A stretch of DNA of 64,000 bases from assembly GCA_002205125.1 (NCBI GenBank), contig NIOE01000004.1, positions 434,001 through 498,000 on the forward strand. Direction: 5' to 3'. A model generated the notes under the pieces. That model searched no databases. It was not told where the DNA came from and worked only from the letters and a program-made list of their open reading frames with translations. Source of the DNA: Roseateles noduli (lineage in GTDB: Bacteria > Pseudomonadota > Gammaproteobacteria > Burkholderiales > Burkholderiaceae_C). This document shows positions 1 through 7,979 of the stretch, piece after piece. The position numbers and the translations under genes are program-made. Position 1 is the first letter of the stretch, and each line of letters starts with the position of its first letter.

Positions 1-657
1 CGGCACGCCGGCCGACTGCAGCAGGCGCTTGGACAGGTCCTTGTCCTGCGCGATCGATTCGGAAACTGCGCTGGTCGCGTCGACTTCGGCGGCCCAGATG
101 CGGCGCTGCTTCACGCCCCAGCCCAGCTGCACCAGCGAGCCCTGCGTCAGGCGGCGGAACGGGATGCCGCGCTTGCAGGCGGCGTCGACGATGGAACCGG
201 TCGAGGGGCCGAGGCGGATGTCCTCGTCCGTCTCGCGCAGCGCCTTGACGGCGGCGTCGGCGTCGAAGGCGGCGCCCGACTGCGCGGCGTTGATCAGCTC
301 GACGGCCTTCTCGAACGCGGCGCGGCCGACGTCTTCCTCGCTGTACTCGACGACCACCTGGTAGGTGCCGTCTTCCGACGTGGTGTGCGTGTGGCTGTAG
401 GTCACCGGGCAGCCGGCCTGCGCCTGCAGCGCCAGCGCGGCCTGCTCCAGCACGTGGGCCAGGGTGATCGGCGTCTTGGCGCTGCTGGCCGGCCGCAGCG
501 GACCGATGCCGGGGAAGCGTTCGCGCAGGCGGGCCTCGAAGCCGGCCATGTCCGCGATCGTGCGTTCCGTGTCGCTGCAGTGCACGACCGCCTCGATGGC
601 GGTGTGGCGGCTCCACATGTTGGGACCGCGGAGGGCGCGTGTGCGGGAGACTTCCAT
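1..657 (-). CDS. cphA: Cyanophycin synthetase CphA, N-terminal part (runs off the window)
   Basis: Cyanophycin synthetase polymerises Asp and Arg into the storage polymer cyanophycin in the cytoplasm, using ATP. Only about the first 219 residues lie in the window. The protein starts MEVSRTRALRGPNMW; the RGPNMW element is also present at the start of the neighbouring synthetase, and the two share the later pattern LGPSTGSIVDAA / LGPSTAAIVAAA and the R-R-I-W motif. These are the N-terminal domain and the beginning of the ATP-grasp domain. The gene follows the shorter synthetase by 91 bases on the same strand, the cphA'-cphA order known from betaproteobacteria such as Cupriavidus. Which catalytic domains are intact cannot be judged from this fragment. 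Confidence 0.93.
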   Translation of the reverse strand, partial: MEVSRTRALRGPNMWSRHTAIEAVVHCSDTERTIADMAGFEARLRERFPGIGPLRPASSAKTPITLAHVLEQAALALQAQAGCPVTYSHTHTTSEDGTYQVVVEYSEEDVGRAAFEKAVELINAAQSGAAFDADAAVKALRETDEDIRLGPSTGSIVDAACKRGIPFRRLTQGSLVQLGWGVKQRRIWAAEVDATSAVSESIAQDKDLSKRLLQSAGVP

Positions 658-748
658 CTGTCGTCTTTCGGGTTCGACTGTTCTTTGAAGGGGCTGGTCG
701 GCGTGTGAGGCGCGGCGGCTCGCGAAGGCGTTGAGGACTGCGTCAGGC

Positions 749-2926
749 TTACTGCGGCAGGTCCGGCACGAAGGTGTCCAGGCCGGCCGAGATCAGCTCG
801 GGCGAGATGCCCATGGCCCAGCCGGTCGCGACGGCGGCCAGCACCGCGTCGGTCGCGATCTCCTGGCCGACCGCGCGGAAGCGGGCCTGCAGCGATTCGA
901 CGTTGGCGCCGGAGGTCTCCGACGTGCCCTGCGCCAGCATCGCGGCGCCGCCGCGCAGGAACACGCCGCGGCCTTCCTTGCCGCGGTGTTCCGTCAGCGC
1001 GGCATTGCCGGCGTCCAGCGCGTAGAGGATCACTTCGCCGTCGGACAGCTCGGCCATTTCGGCCACCTTGGGCTCGTCGGCGTTCAGCACCGCGACGCCG
1101 TCGGACAGCACCACGTCGACCTGCGTGCGCAGCACCTTGAAGAGCTGGTCCTCGGTCTGGATGTCATGGTTGTCGAGCTCGGCCACGCGGCCCAGGTCGG
1201 TGACCACGCCGACCTGGCAGCGGTCGTAGGCCAGGCCGTCGCCCAGGATGGTGCCGGCACCGTTCTCGACCACGATGGCGTCGACGGCGCGGTTCATCAG
1301 CAGGCGGTGGCTGGCGGCCCAGGTCGCGCTGGGCTTGCGCTCGACGCGGCGGGTGCCCAGGAACAGGCCGGCGCCGCAGGCCAGGCCCACGTGGCGGCCG
1401 TTCAGGTGCAGCAGCCAGCCGACCAGGCGCGCGATCTGCGCCGTGCCGCGCGAACCGGCCACGCCCACGATGGGGATGCGGCCGCTTTCGTCCTCGGCGA
1501 ACAGGTGGTCGATGATGGCCTGGCCCACCGGCTGGGGCATGCCCTCGGCCGGCTTCAGGTGCATCAGCAGGCCGGGGCCGGCGTTGACCTCGACAATGGC
1601 GCCGCCGGTTTCAGTCAGCGGCTTGGCGATGTCGCTGCAGACCAGGTCGACGCCGGCGATGTCCAGGCCGACGGTGCGCACCGCCAGCGAGACGGCGTGC
1701 GCGACGTCCGGGTGGATCTGCGCGGTGCAGTCGATCGCGACGTTGCCGTTGCGCTGGATCAGCACGCGCTGGCCGGCGTCGGGCACGCCGTCGCCGGTCA
1801 GGCCCTGGCGCTGCAGGTCCAGCAGCACGACCGGGTCGCCGGTGATGTCGATGCGGTTGAGCGGGAAGTCCTCGGTCGTGCCGCGGCGCGGGTCGGTGTT
1901 GATCTGTAGGTCGATCAGCTCGACGACGGTGTGCGTGCCGTCGCCGGTGACCCAGGCTTCCTCGCCGCGGGCGGCGGCGACCACCTGGCCGCCGACGACC
2001 AGCAGCCGGTGCTCCATCCCGGGGATGTAGCGCTCGACCAGCACTTCCGAGCCTTCCTTGTCGGCGACGTGGAAGGCGGCCTCGACGTCGGCCTCCTGGC
2101 GCAGGTCCAGCGTGACGCCGCGGCCGTGGTTGCCGTCGGACGGCTTCACGACGACCGGCAGGCCCAGGTCCTGGGCGACGTCCCAGGCCTCGGCGGCGGT
2201 CCTGACCGCCTGGCCGGCCGGCACCGGCACGCCGACCGACTTCAGCAGTTCCTTGGTCAGGTCCTTGTCGCGCGCGATGCCCTCGGCGATCGCGCTGGTC
2301 ATGTCGGTCTCGGCCGTCCAGATGCGGCGCTGGCGCGCGCCGTAGCCCAGCTGCACCAGGTTGCCGTCGTTCAGGCGGATGTGGGGGATGCGGCGGTCCG
2401 TCGCCGCGGCCACGATGGCGGCGGTCGAGGGGCCGAGGTAGCAGTCGTCCAGCTTGTCGCGGATCGCCACGACGGCGGCGTCGACGTTGAAGTCGTCGCC
2501 GTTGATGGTGGCCATCAGCAGCGCGTGGCCCTGTTCCAGCGCGCAGCGGGCGACCTGCTCGTCGCGGGCGCGGAAGACCATGCGGTAGACGCCGTGCTTC
2601 GAGGTCGACCGCGTCTGGCCGAACCCGGTCGGCATGCCGGCCAGGTTGAGCAGCTCGATGACGATGTGCTCCAGCACATGGCCCATCCAGGTGCCCTCGG
2701 TCAGGCGCTGCAGGAAGCCGCCGCGCTCGCCGACGCCGCAGTGGTGCTCTTCCAGCGCCGGCAGGCGCTTGCACAGGCGGTCGGTGAACCCGGGGATCAG
2801 GTGGGAGGGGTGTTCTTCCAGGCCACCCAGGTCCAGCCAGGTTTCCAGCACCGGACGGTAGGTCCACATGTTGGGGCCGCGCAGGTAGTTGATGCGCAGG
2901 AGCTTGATGTCGTCGTGTCGGCTCAT
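749..2926 (-). CDS. cphA': Cyanophycin synthetase-like protein CphA' (short form)
   Basis: This is a 725-residue member of the cyanophycin synthetase family, shorter than the roughly 870-residue CphA. It has the N-terminal domain starting MSRHDDIKLLRINYLRGPNMW, an ATP-grasp region (KELLKSVGVPVPAG, VVKPSDGNHGRGV, VEVNAGPG) and a C-terminal Mur-ligase-like region. In that last domain the expected P-loop GTNGKTT reads GSRGTAQ at about residue 485, so the nucleotide-binding Lys is absent. The start at 2926 is chosen because homology to the sister gene begins there; the open frame upstream is not conserved in character. It is the promoter-proximal gene of the pair and is divergent from the ABC transporter. 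It may need CphA as partner or act on beta-Asp-Arg; this is inference. Confidence 0.92.
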   Translation of the reverse strand: MSRHDDIKLLRINYLRGPNMWTYRPVLETWLDLGGLEEHPSHLIPGFTDRLCKRLPALEEHHCGVGERGGFLQRLTEGTWMGHVLEHIVIELLNLAGMPTGFGQTRSTSKHGVYRMVFRARDEQVARCALEQGHALLMATINGDDFNVDAAVVAIRDKLDDCYLGPSTAAIVAAATDRRIPHIRLNDGNLVQLGYGARQRRIWTAETDMTSAIAEGIARDKDLTKELLKSVGVPVPAGQAVRTAAEAWDVAQDLGLPVVVKPSDGNHGRGVTLDLRQEADVEAAFHVADKEGSEVLVERYIPGMEHRLLVVGGQVVAAARGEEAWVTGDGTHTVVELIDLQINTDPRRGTTEDFPLNRIDITGDPVVLLDLQRQGLTGDGVPDAGQRVLIQRNGNVAIDCTAQIHPDVAHAVSLAVRTVGLDIAGVDLVCSDIAKPLTETGGAIVEVNAGPGLLMHLKPAEGMPQPVGQAIIDHLFAEDESGRIPIVGVAGSRGTAQIARLVGWLLHLNGRHVGLACGAGLFLGTRRVERKPSATWAASHRLLMNRAVDAIVVENGAGTILGDGLAYDRCQVGVVTDLGRVAELDNHDIQTEDQLFKVLRTQVDVVLSDGVAVLNADEPKVAEMAELSDGEVILYALDAGNAALTEHRGKEGRGVFLRGGAAMLAQGTSETSGANVESLQARFRAVGQEIATDAVLAAVATGWAMGISPELISAGLDTFVPDLPQ

Positions 2927-2982
2927 GAGGGGTGGAAACGTGGAAGAGGGTCGCCCGGCGGACCACCGGACAATGATGCGAA

Positions 2983-3013
2983 GCACAATTGTGCGCTTAA
3001 GCGAAAATTGTGC
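2983..3013. promoter_or_regulatory. Palindrome cluster in the divergent cyanophycin promoter region
   Basis: The 193-base gap between cphA' and the transporter gene is locally AT-richer and holds a perfect 12-base palindrome GCACAATTGTGC (2983-2994), an overlapping 10-base palindrome CGCTTAAGCG (2994-3003) and a second half-site AATTGTGC at 3006-3013. AATTGTGC therefore occurs twice, 19 bases apart, which would put two bound proteins on nearly the same helix face. This looks like an operator shared by both transcription units. The regulator is unknown. Confidence 0.45.
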
Positions 3014-3119
3014 GAAACATGCCACGAACCGGCTGGACCGGGTCTTGCCCCGTTGGGGGGCCACGGCAGAAAAGTCTCGAAGAAACTCAACGTTTCGCAG
3101 ATCGCCAGAAGAATCAAAA

Positions 3120-5426
3120 ATGCAGCATTCACATCCTGTCGCGTTGGCCGGTGCCGGCGGCGTTCCGGCCGGCGAGGCCTTCGAAACACGCCTGCGGCGT
3201 GGCGAGAACGTCCGGGCCTCGCTGGAGGTTGACCTGGACGGGCGCCTGCGCTTCTCGGCGGGCGGTCTGCGACTCACGGATCAACGGCTGCTGTCGCTGG
3301 AGGCCTCCGAGGACCCGGGCGGCGCCCCGGTTTTCCGGGAATGGCCGCTGACGCCCGACCTGAAGCTGGTGCTGTCCGACCACGCCGGGCTGGGTGCGCT
3401 GGAACTGGTGGACGCCGACGGCCGGCTGGCGCAGTGGCGCTTCACGATGAAGGCCAACCTGCAGGCGCAGCGCTTCCAGGACGCCTTCAACCGCCGCGAC
3501 GAGGTCGAGGCCCGCCTGGACGAGGAACCCGAGCTCTGCCCGAGCTGCCAGGCCGTGCTGCCCGAGGACAGCGAGGAATGCCCCTCCTGCGCCCGCGAGC
3601 TGCACACGCCGCCGTCCACCTGGGTGCTGCTGCGCCTGTGGCGCTTCGCCGGGCCGTACCGGGGTCAGCTGTTGCTGGGCTTCCTGCTGATGCTGGGGGC
3701 GACCGGCGCGACGCTGGTGGCGCCCTACCTGGCGATGCCGCTGATGGACGACGTCCTGATCCCGTTCCAGCAGGGCAAGCAGATCGACACCATGCTGGTG
3801 GTGATGTACCTGGGCGGGCTGTTCGGGGCGGCGATCGTGTCCTGGATCCTGGGCTGGGCCAAGACCTACATCCTGGCGCTGGTGTCGGAGCGCATCGCCG
3901 CGGACCTGCGCACGGCGACCTTCGACCACCTGCTGGGGCTGTCGCTGGAGTACTTCGGCTCCAAGCGCACGGGCGACCTGATGAGCCGGATCGGCTCGGA
4001 GACGGACCGGATCAGCGTGTTCCTGTCGCTGCACGCGCTGGACTTCATCACCGACTGCCTGATGCTGGCGATGATCACGGCGATCCTGTTCCACACCAAC
4101 CCGTGGCTGGCGCTGGCCACGCTGGTGCCGCTGCCCTTCATCGCCTGGCTGATCCACCTGGTGCGGGACAAGCTGCGCACCGGCTTCGAGAAGATCGACC
4201 GGGTCTGGGGCGAGGTGACCTCGGTGCTGGCGGACACGATTCCCGGCATCCGCGTGGTCAAGGCCTTCGCCCAGGAGCGCCGCGAGGCCGAGCGCTTCCG
4301 CAACGCCAACAAGCACAACCTGGTCGTCAACGACCGGCTCAACAAGACCTGGAGCCTGTTCACGCCCAGCGTCTCGCTGCTGACCGAGATCGGCCTGCTG
4401 GTCGTCTGGGCCTTCGGCATCTGGCTGATCGCGCATTCGCAGATCACGGTCGGTACGCTGACGGCCTTCCTGGCCTACATCGGGCGCTTCTACGGCCGGC
4501 TGGACTCGATGAGCCGGATCGTGTCGGTGACGCAGAAGGCGGCCTCGGGCGCGAAGCGGATCTTCGACATCCTCGACCACCAGTCCAACGTGCCGGAGCC
4601 GACCCAGCCGGTGGTGCTGGACAAGGTGGCGGGCGAGCTGTCGCTGCAGGACATCGGCTTCCGCTACGGCAACCGGACGGTGATCCGCGACCTCAACCTG
4701 GTGATCAAGCCGGGCGAGATGATCGGGCTGGTCGGGCACAGCGGCTCGGGCAAGAGCACCATGGTCAACCTGATCTGCCGCTTCTACGACGTGACGGAAG
4801 GGGCGATCAAGCTCGACGGCGTCGACCTGCGGCGCTTCAAGCTGGCGGACTTCCGCCGCCACATCGGGCTGGTGCTGCAGGAACCCTTCCTGTTCTTCGG
4901 CACGATCGCGGAGAACATCGCCTACGGGAAGCCGGAGGCGACGCGCGAGGAGATCGTCGCCGCGGCGCGGGCGGCGCATGCGCATGAATTCATCCTGCGG
5001 CTGCCGCAGGGCTACGACTCGCTGGTCGGCGAGCGGGGTCAGGGCTTGTCCGGCGGCGAACGCCAGCGGATCTCGATCGCCCGGGCGCTGCTGATCGATC
5101 CGCGCATCCTGATCATGGACGAGGCGACCTCGGCCGTGGACACGGAGACGGAGAAGGAGATCCAGAAGGCGTTGGACAACCTGGTGCGGGGCCGCACGAC
5201 GATCGCGATCGCCCACCGGCTGTCGACGCTGCGCAAGGCCGACCGGCTGGTGGTGATGGACCGCGGCGAGATCGTCGAGGTCGGACCGCACGACGAGCTG
5301 ATCGCCAAGCAGGGCGCCTACTGGCGCCTCTGGGAGGCGCAGGCCCGCCGCGTGGACGCGGAGGAGCAGGACAACGTCGTCGTCGTCGCTCCGAACGTCA
5401 ACGTCCACACGGCCACCCAGGCCTGA
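3120..5426 (+). CDS. Cyanophycin-associated ABC exporter with zinc-ribbon N-terminus
   Basis: A 768-residue fused ABC exporter half-transporter. Residues 1-135 form an unusual cytoplasmic extension. Next comes a four-cysteine zinc-ribbon-like motif (CPSC at 140-143, CPSC at 154-157), then a six-helix transmembrane domain from about residue 170 to 480. The ATPase domain has Walker A GHSGSGKST near 540, signature LSGGERQR and Walker B ILIMDEATS, so it should hydrolyse ATP. The start ATG at 3120 is used because upstream codons do not look coding. It is followed after 18 bases by a DUF1854 gene and is divergent from the synthetases. This arrangement matches the uncharacterised transporter that NCBI names after its link to cyanophycin metabolism. 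The cargo is unknown. Confidence 0.9.
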   Translation: MQHSHPVALAGAGGVPAGEAFETRLRRGENVRASLEVDLDGRLRFSAGGLRLTDQRLLSLEASEDPGGAPVFREWPLTPDLKLVLSDHAGLGALELVDADGRLAQWRFTMKANLQAQRFQDAFNRRDEVEARLDEEPELCPSCQAVLPEDSEECPSCARELHTPPSTWVLLRLWRFAGPYRGQLLLGFLLMLGATGATLVAPYLAMPLMDDVLIPFQQGKQIDTMLVVMYLGGLFGAAIVSWILGWAKTYILALVSERIAADLRTATFDHLLGLSLEYFGSKRTGDLMSRIGSETDRISVFLSLHALDFITDCLMLAMITAILFHTNPWLALATLVPLPFIAWLIHLVRDKLRTGFEKIDRVWGEVTSVLADTIPGIRVVKAFAQERREAERFRNANKHNLVVNDRLNKTWSLFTPSVSLLTEIGLLVVWAFGIWLIAHSQITVGTLTAFLAYIGRFYGRLDSMSRIVSVTQKAASGAKRIFDILDHQSNVPEPTQPVVLDKVAGELSLQDIGFRYGNRTVIRDLNLVIKPGEMIGLVGHSGSGKSTMVNLICRFYDVTEGAIKLDGVDLRRFKLADFRRHIGLVLQEPFLFFGTIAENIAYGKPEATREEIVAAARAAHAHEFILRLPQGYDSLVGERGQGLSGGERQRISIARALLIDPRILIMDEATSAVDTETEKEIQKALDNLVRGRTTIAIAHRLSTLRKADRLVVMDRGEIVEVGPHDELIAKQGAYWRLWEAQARRVDAEEQDNVVVVAPNVNVHTATQA

Positions 5427-5444
5427 TCGCGCCGAGGCCCCTTC

Positions 5445-5912
5445 ATGAACAACATCCAGAACCTGGCGCGCAATGCCTTCGGCCGGCTGAGCCTGGTCGA
5501 CGACGCCGGACAGACCCACGACAACGTCACCCCGGTCCGGGCACATCCGCTGAGCGCGCCGGACGAGGGCATCTCGCTGGTCGGCACCGACGGCCATGAA
5601 ATCGCCTGGATCGACCGGCTGACCGACCTGCCGCAGACGCAGCGGGAGCTGCTCCAGGACGAGCTCGCCCACCGCGAGATGACGCCGACGGTGCACAAGC
5701 TGCTGGCCGTCACGACCTTCTCGACGCCGTCCCAGTGGACCGTCGAGACCGATCGCGGCACCACGGAGTTCATCCTCAAGAGCGAGGAAGACATCCGCCG
5801 GATCGGCGAGGGGCGGCTGCTGATCGCCAGCTCCCACGGGCTGCACTTCCTGGTGCCCGACCGCTTCGCCCTGGATCGGCATTCGCGCAAGCTGCTCGAA
5901 CGCTTCCTCTGA
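5445..5912 (+). CDS. DUF1854 protein linked to cyanophycin metabolism
   Basis: A 155-residue soluble protein with no signal peptide or membrane helix. It carries the DUF1854 pattern, including the central HEIAWIDRLTDLP and the C-terminal LLIASSHGLHFLVPDRFALD. DUF1854 proteins recur beside cyanophycin synthetases and the ABC exporter of the same locus, and the gene lies 18 bases after that exporter, so the two are probably cotranscribed and work together. The biochemical role is unknown. GC-rich self-complementary sequence follows the stop (about 5917-5935) but has no clear T-tract. Confidence 0.85.
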   Translation: MNNIQNLARNAFGRLSLVDDAGQTHDNVTPVRAHPLSAPDEGISLVGTDGHEIAWIDRLTDLPQTQRELLQDELAHREMTPTVHKLLAVTTFSTPSQWTVETDRGTTEFILKSEEDIRRIGEGRLLIASSHGLHFLVPDRFALDRHSRKLLERFL

Positions 5913-5985
5913 TCCCCGGGCCCTCGGGCCCACCCTTACGCATTTCTGCCATGGACCCTCCGGGGTCCAAGCTGTCCTACAATTG

Positions 5986-6001
5986 ACGTTTACGTAAACG
6001 T
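5986..6001. promoter_or_regulatory. Perfect 16-base palindrome upstream of ivd, LiuR-like operator
   Basis: The sequence ACGTTTACGTAAACGT is a perfect palindrome that lies 63 bases before the isovaleryl-CoA dehydrogenase start. Its TTTACGTAAA core with flanking ACGT resembles the sites described for LiuR, the MerR-family regulator of leucine and isovalerate catabolism in proteobacteria. The downstream gene is the classical LiuR target. No liuR gene is present in the window, so the assignment rests on motif and context. Confidence 0.6.
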
Positions 6002-6064
6002 AAGACGAATCATCCAGCGGCCGCCCGGAGAGGCGACCGCGGAGGTGGTCGAGGAGACAAACCC

Positions 6065-7243
6065 ATGAGCCTGCCCGGTCTGAATTTCCATCTCGGCGAG
6101 GACATCGACGCGCTGCGCGACGCAGTGCGCGAGTTCGCCCAAGCCGAGATCGCCCCCCGCGCCGCGGAGATCGATCGCAGCGACCAGTTCCCGATGGACC
6201 TGTGGCGCAAGATGGGCGACGTCGGCGTCCTGGGCATCACCGTGCCCGAGGAATACGGCGGCGCCGCGATGGGCTACCTGGCCCACATGGTGGCCATGGA
6301 GGAGATCAGCCGCGCCAGCGCCTCGGTGGGCCTGAGCTACGGCGCCCACTCCAACCTGTGCGTCAACCAGATCAAGCGCAACGGCACCGACGCGCAGAAG
6401 CAGAAGTACCTGCCCAAGCTGATCTCCGGCGAACACGTCGGCGCGCTGGCGATGAGCGAACCCGGCGCCGGCTCCGACGTCGTGTCGATGAAGCTGCGCG
6501 CCGAGGACAAGGGCGGCTACTACGTCCTCAACGGCAACAAGATGTGGATCACCAATGGTCCCGACGCGGACACGCTGGTCGTGTACGCCAAGACCGAGCC
6601 GGAACTGGGCGCCCGCGGCATGACCGCCTTCCTGATCGAGAAGGGCATGAAGGGCTTCTCGATCGCGCAGAAGCTGGACAAGCTCGGCATGCGCGGCAGC
6701 CACACCGGCGAGCTGGTGTTCCAGGACGTCGAAGTCCCGGCCGAGAACGTCCTCGGCCAGGTCGGCGGCGGCACCAAGGTGCTGATGTCGGGCCTGGACT
6801 ACGAGCGCGCCGTGCTGGCCGCCGGTCCGATCGGGATCATGCAGGCGGTGATGGACAACGTCGTCCCCTACATCCACGACCGCAAGCAGTTCGGCCAGTC
6901 GATCGGCGAGTTCCAGCTGATCCAGGGCAAGGTCGCCGACATGTACACCGTGCTGCAGGCCGCCCGCGCGTTCTGCTACACCGTGGGCAAGAACCTGGAC
7001 GCCCTCGACGGCGCCCACGTCCGCCAGGTGCGCAAGGACTGCGCGTCCGTCATCCTCTGGTGCGCCGAGAAGGCCACCTGGATGGCCGGCGAGGGCATCC
7101 AGATCTTCGGCGGCAACGGCTACATCAACGAGTACCCGCTGGGCCGCCTCTGGCGTGACGCGAAGCTCTACGAAATCGGCGCGGGCACGTCGGAAATCCG
7201 CCGGATGCTGATCGGCCGGGAACTGTTCGCCGAAACGATGTGA
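6065..7243 (+). CDS. ivd: Isovaleryl-CoA dehydrogenase
   Basis: A 392-residue FAD enzyme of the acyl-CoA dehydrogenase family that oxidises isovaleryl-CoA to 3-methylcrotonyl-CoA in leucine degradation and passes electrons to ETF. The family signatures [14 protein letters not shown] and [17 protein letters not shown] are present. The catalytic base lies in [14 protein letters not shown] (Glu247), the position used by isovaleryl-CoA dehydrogenases rather than by short- and medium-chain enzymes. The ATG at 6065 follows a GAGGAG ribosome site. A LiuR-like palindrome precedes it. The downstream genes are not the usual liuBCDE set, so the pathway is split here. Confidence 0.92.
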   Translation: MSLPGLNFHLGEDIDALRDAVREFAQAEIAPRAAEIDRSDQFPMDLWRKMGDVGVLGITVPEEYGGAAMGYLAHMVAMEEISRASASVGLSYGAHSNLCVNQIKRNGTDAQKQKYLPKLISGEHVGALAMSEPGAGSDVVSMKLRAEDKGGYYVLNGNKMWITNGPDADTLVVYAKTEPELGARGMTAFLIEKGMKGFSIAQKLDKLGMRGSHTGELVFQDVEVPAENVLGQVGGGTKVLMSGLDYERAVLAAGPIGIMQAVMDNVVPYIHDRKQFGQSIGEFQLIQGKVADMYTVLQAARAFCYTVGKNLDALDGAHVRQVRKDCASVILWCAEKATWMAGEGIQIFGGNGYINEYPLGRLWRDAKLYEIGAGTSEIRRMLIGRELFAETM

Positions 7244-7299
7244 GGCCTTCGCGGTTGCGACAGGCGCGTGTCGGTCCGTAACCGCGACAATCCACGTCC

Positions 7300-7974
7300 A
7301 TGAGCACGAACGAACTGCAAGACCTGCTGGACAACAACAAGCGCTGGGCCACCGCGACTGAGGAACAGTCGCCCGGCTTCTTCTCGCGCTTGCTGAAGCA
7401 GCAGACGCCGCAATACCTCTGGATCGGCTGCGCCGACAGCCGCGTCCCCGCCAACGAGCTGGTGGACCTGCTGCCGGGCGAGCTCTTCGTCCACCGCAAC
7501 GTCGCCAACGTCGTGGTCCATTCGGACCTGAACTGCCTGTCCGTCATGCAGTTCGCCGTGGATCAGCTGAAGGTCCAGCACATCATCATCGTCGGCCACA
7601 GCAACTGCGGCGGCGTGCGCGCCGCGCTGGAAGACCTGCGCGTCGGCCTGGTGGACAACTGGCTGCGCCACGTCCAGGACGTGCGCAACCACCACCAGGA
7701 ATGGCTGGACCAGGTGGTTCCCGACCAGCGCGCCAACGCGCTGTGCGAGCTCAACGTGCTGGAGCAGGCCCGCAACGCCTGCCAGACGACCGTGGTCCAG
7801 GACGCCTGGGCGCGCGGCCAGGAAGTCGCCGTGCACGGCTGGGTCTACGGCCTGCACAACGGCCTGCTGAAGGACCTGAGCATCACCGTCGGCAAGGCCG
7901 AGGACGTCGGCCCCGCCTACCGCAGCGCGCTCGAGGCACTGCACCGCCGCTACGAGGCGGCCATGGGCCGCTGA
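7300..7974 (+). CDS. can: Beta-class carbonic anhydrase
   Basis: A 224-residue cytoplasmic beta-carbonic anhydrase interconverting CO2 and bicarbonate. The zinc ligands and catalytic dyad are visible: CADSR (Cys44, Asp46, Arg48), then GHSNCGG (His100, Cys103). Length and motifs fit the E. coli Can type. It lies 56 bases after ivd, and its stop is five bases before aceK. Bicarbonate supply for biotin carboxylases of leucine degradation would fit the neighbourhood, but that link is inference. The window encodes a second, periplasmic alpha-class enzyme at 14567-15316. Confidence 0.95.
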   Translation: MSTNELQDLLDNNKRWATATEEQSPGFFSRLLKQQTPQYLWIGCADSRVPANELVDLLPGELFVHRNVANVVVHSDLNCLSVMQFAVDQLKVQHIIIVGHSNCGGVRAALEDLRVGLVDNWLRHVQDVRNHHQEWLDQVVPDQRANALCELNVLEQARNACQTTVVQDAWARGQEVAVHGWVYGLHNGLLKDLSITVGKAEDVGPAYRSALEALHRRYEAAMGR

Positions 7975-7979
7975 ACGCC

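Noticed and set aside
2927-3277. Extension of cphA' to a start near 3277
   Set aside because: It would overlap the divergent exporter gene and the palindromic promoter region; homology to the sister synthetase starts at 2926.
5917-5935. GGGCCC-TC-GGGCCC after the DUF1854 gene as a terminator
   Set aside because: The loop would be only two bases and no T-tract follows.
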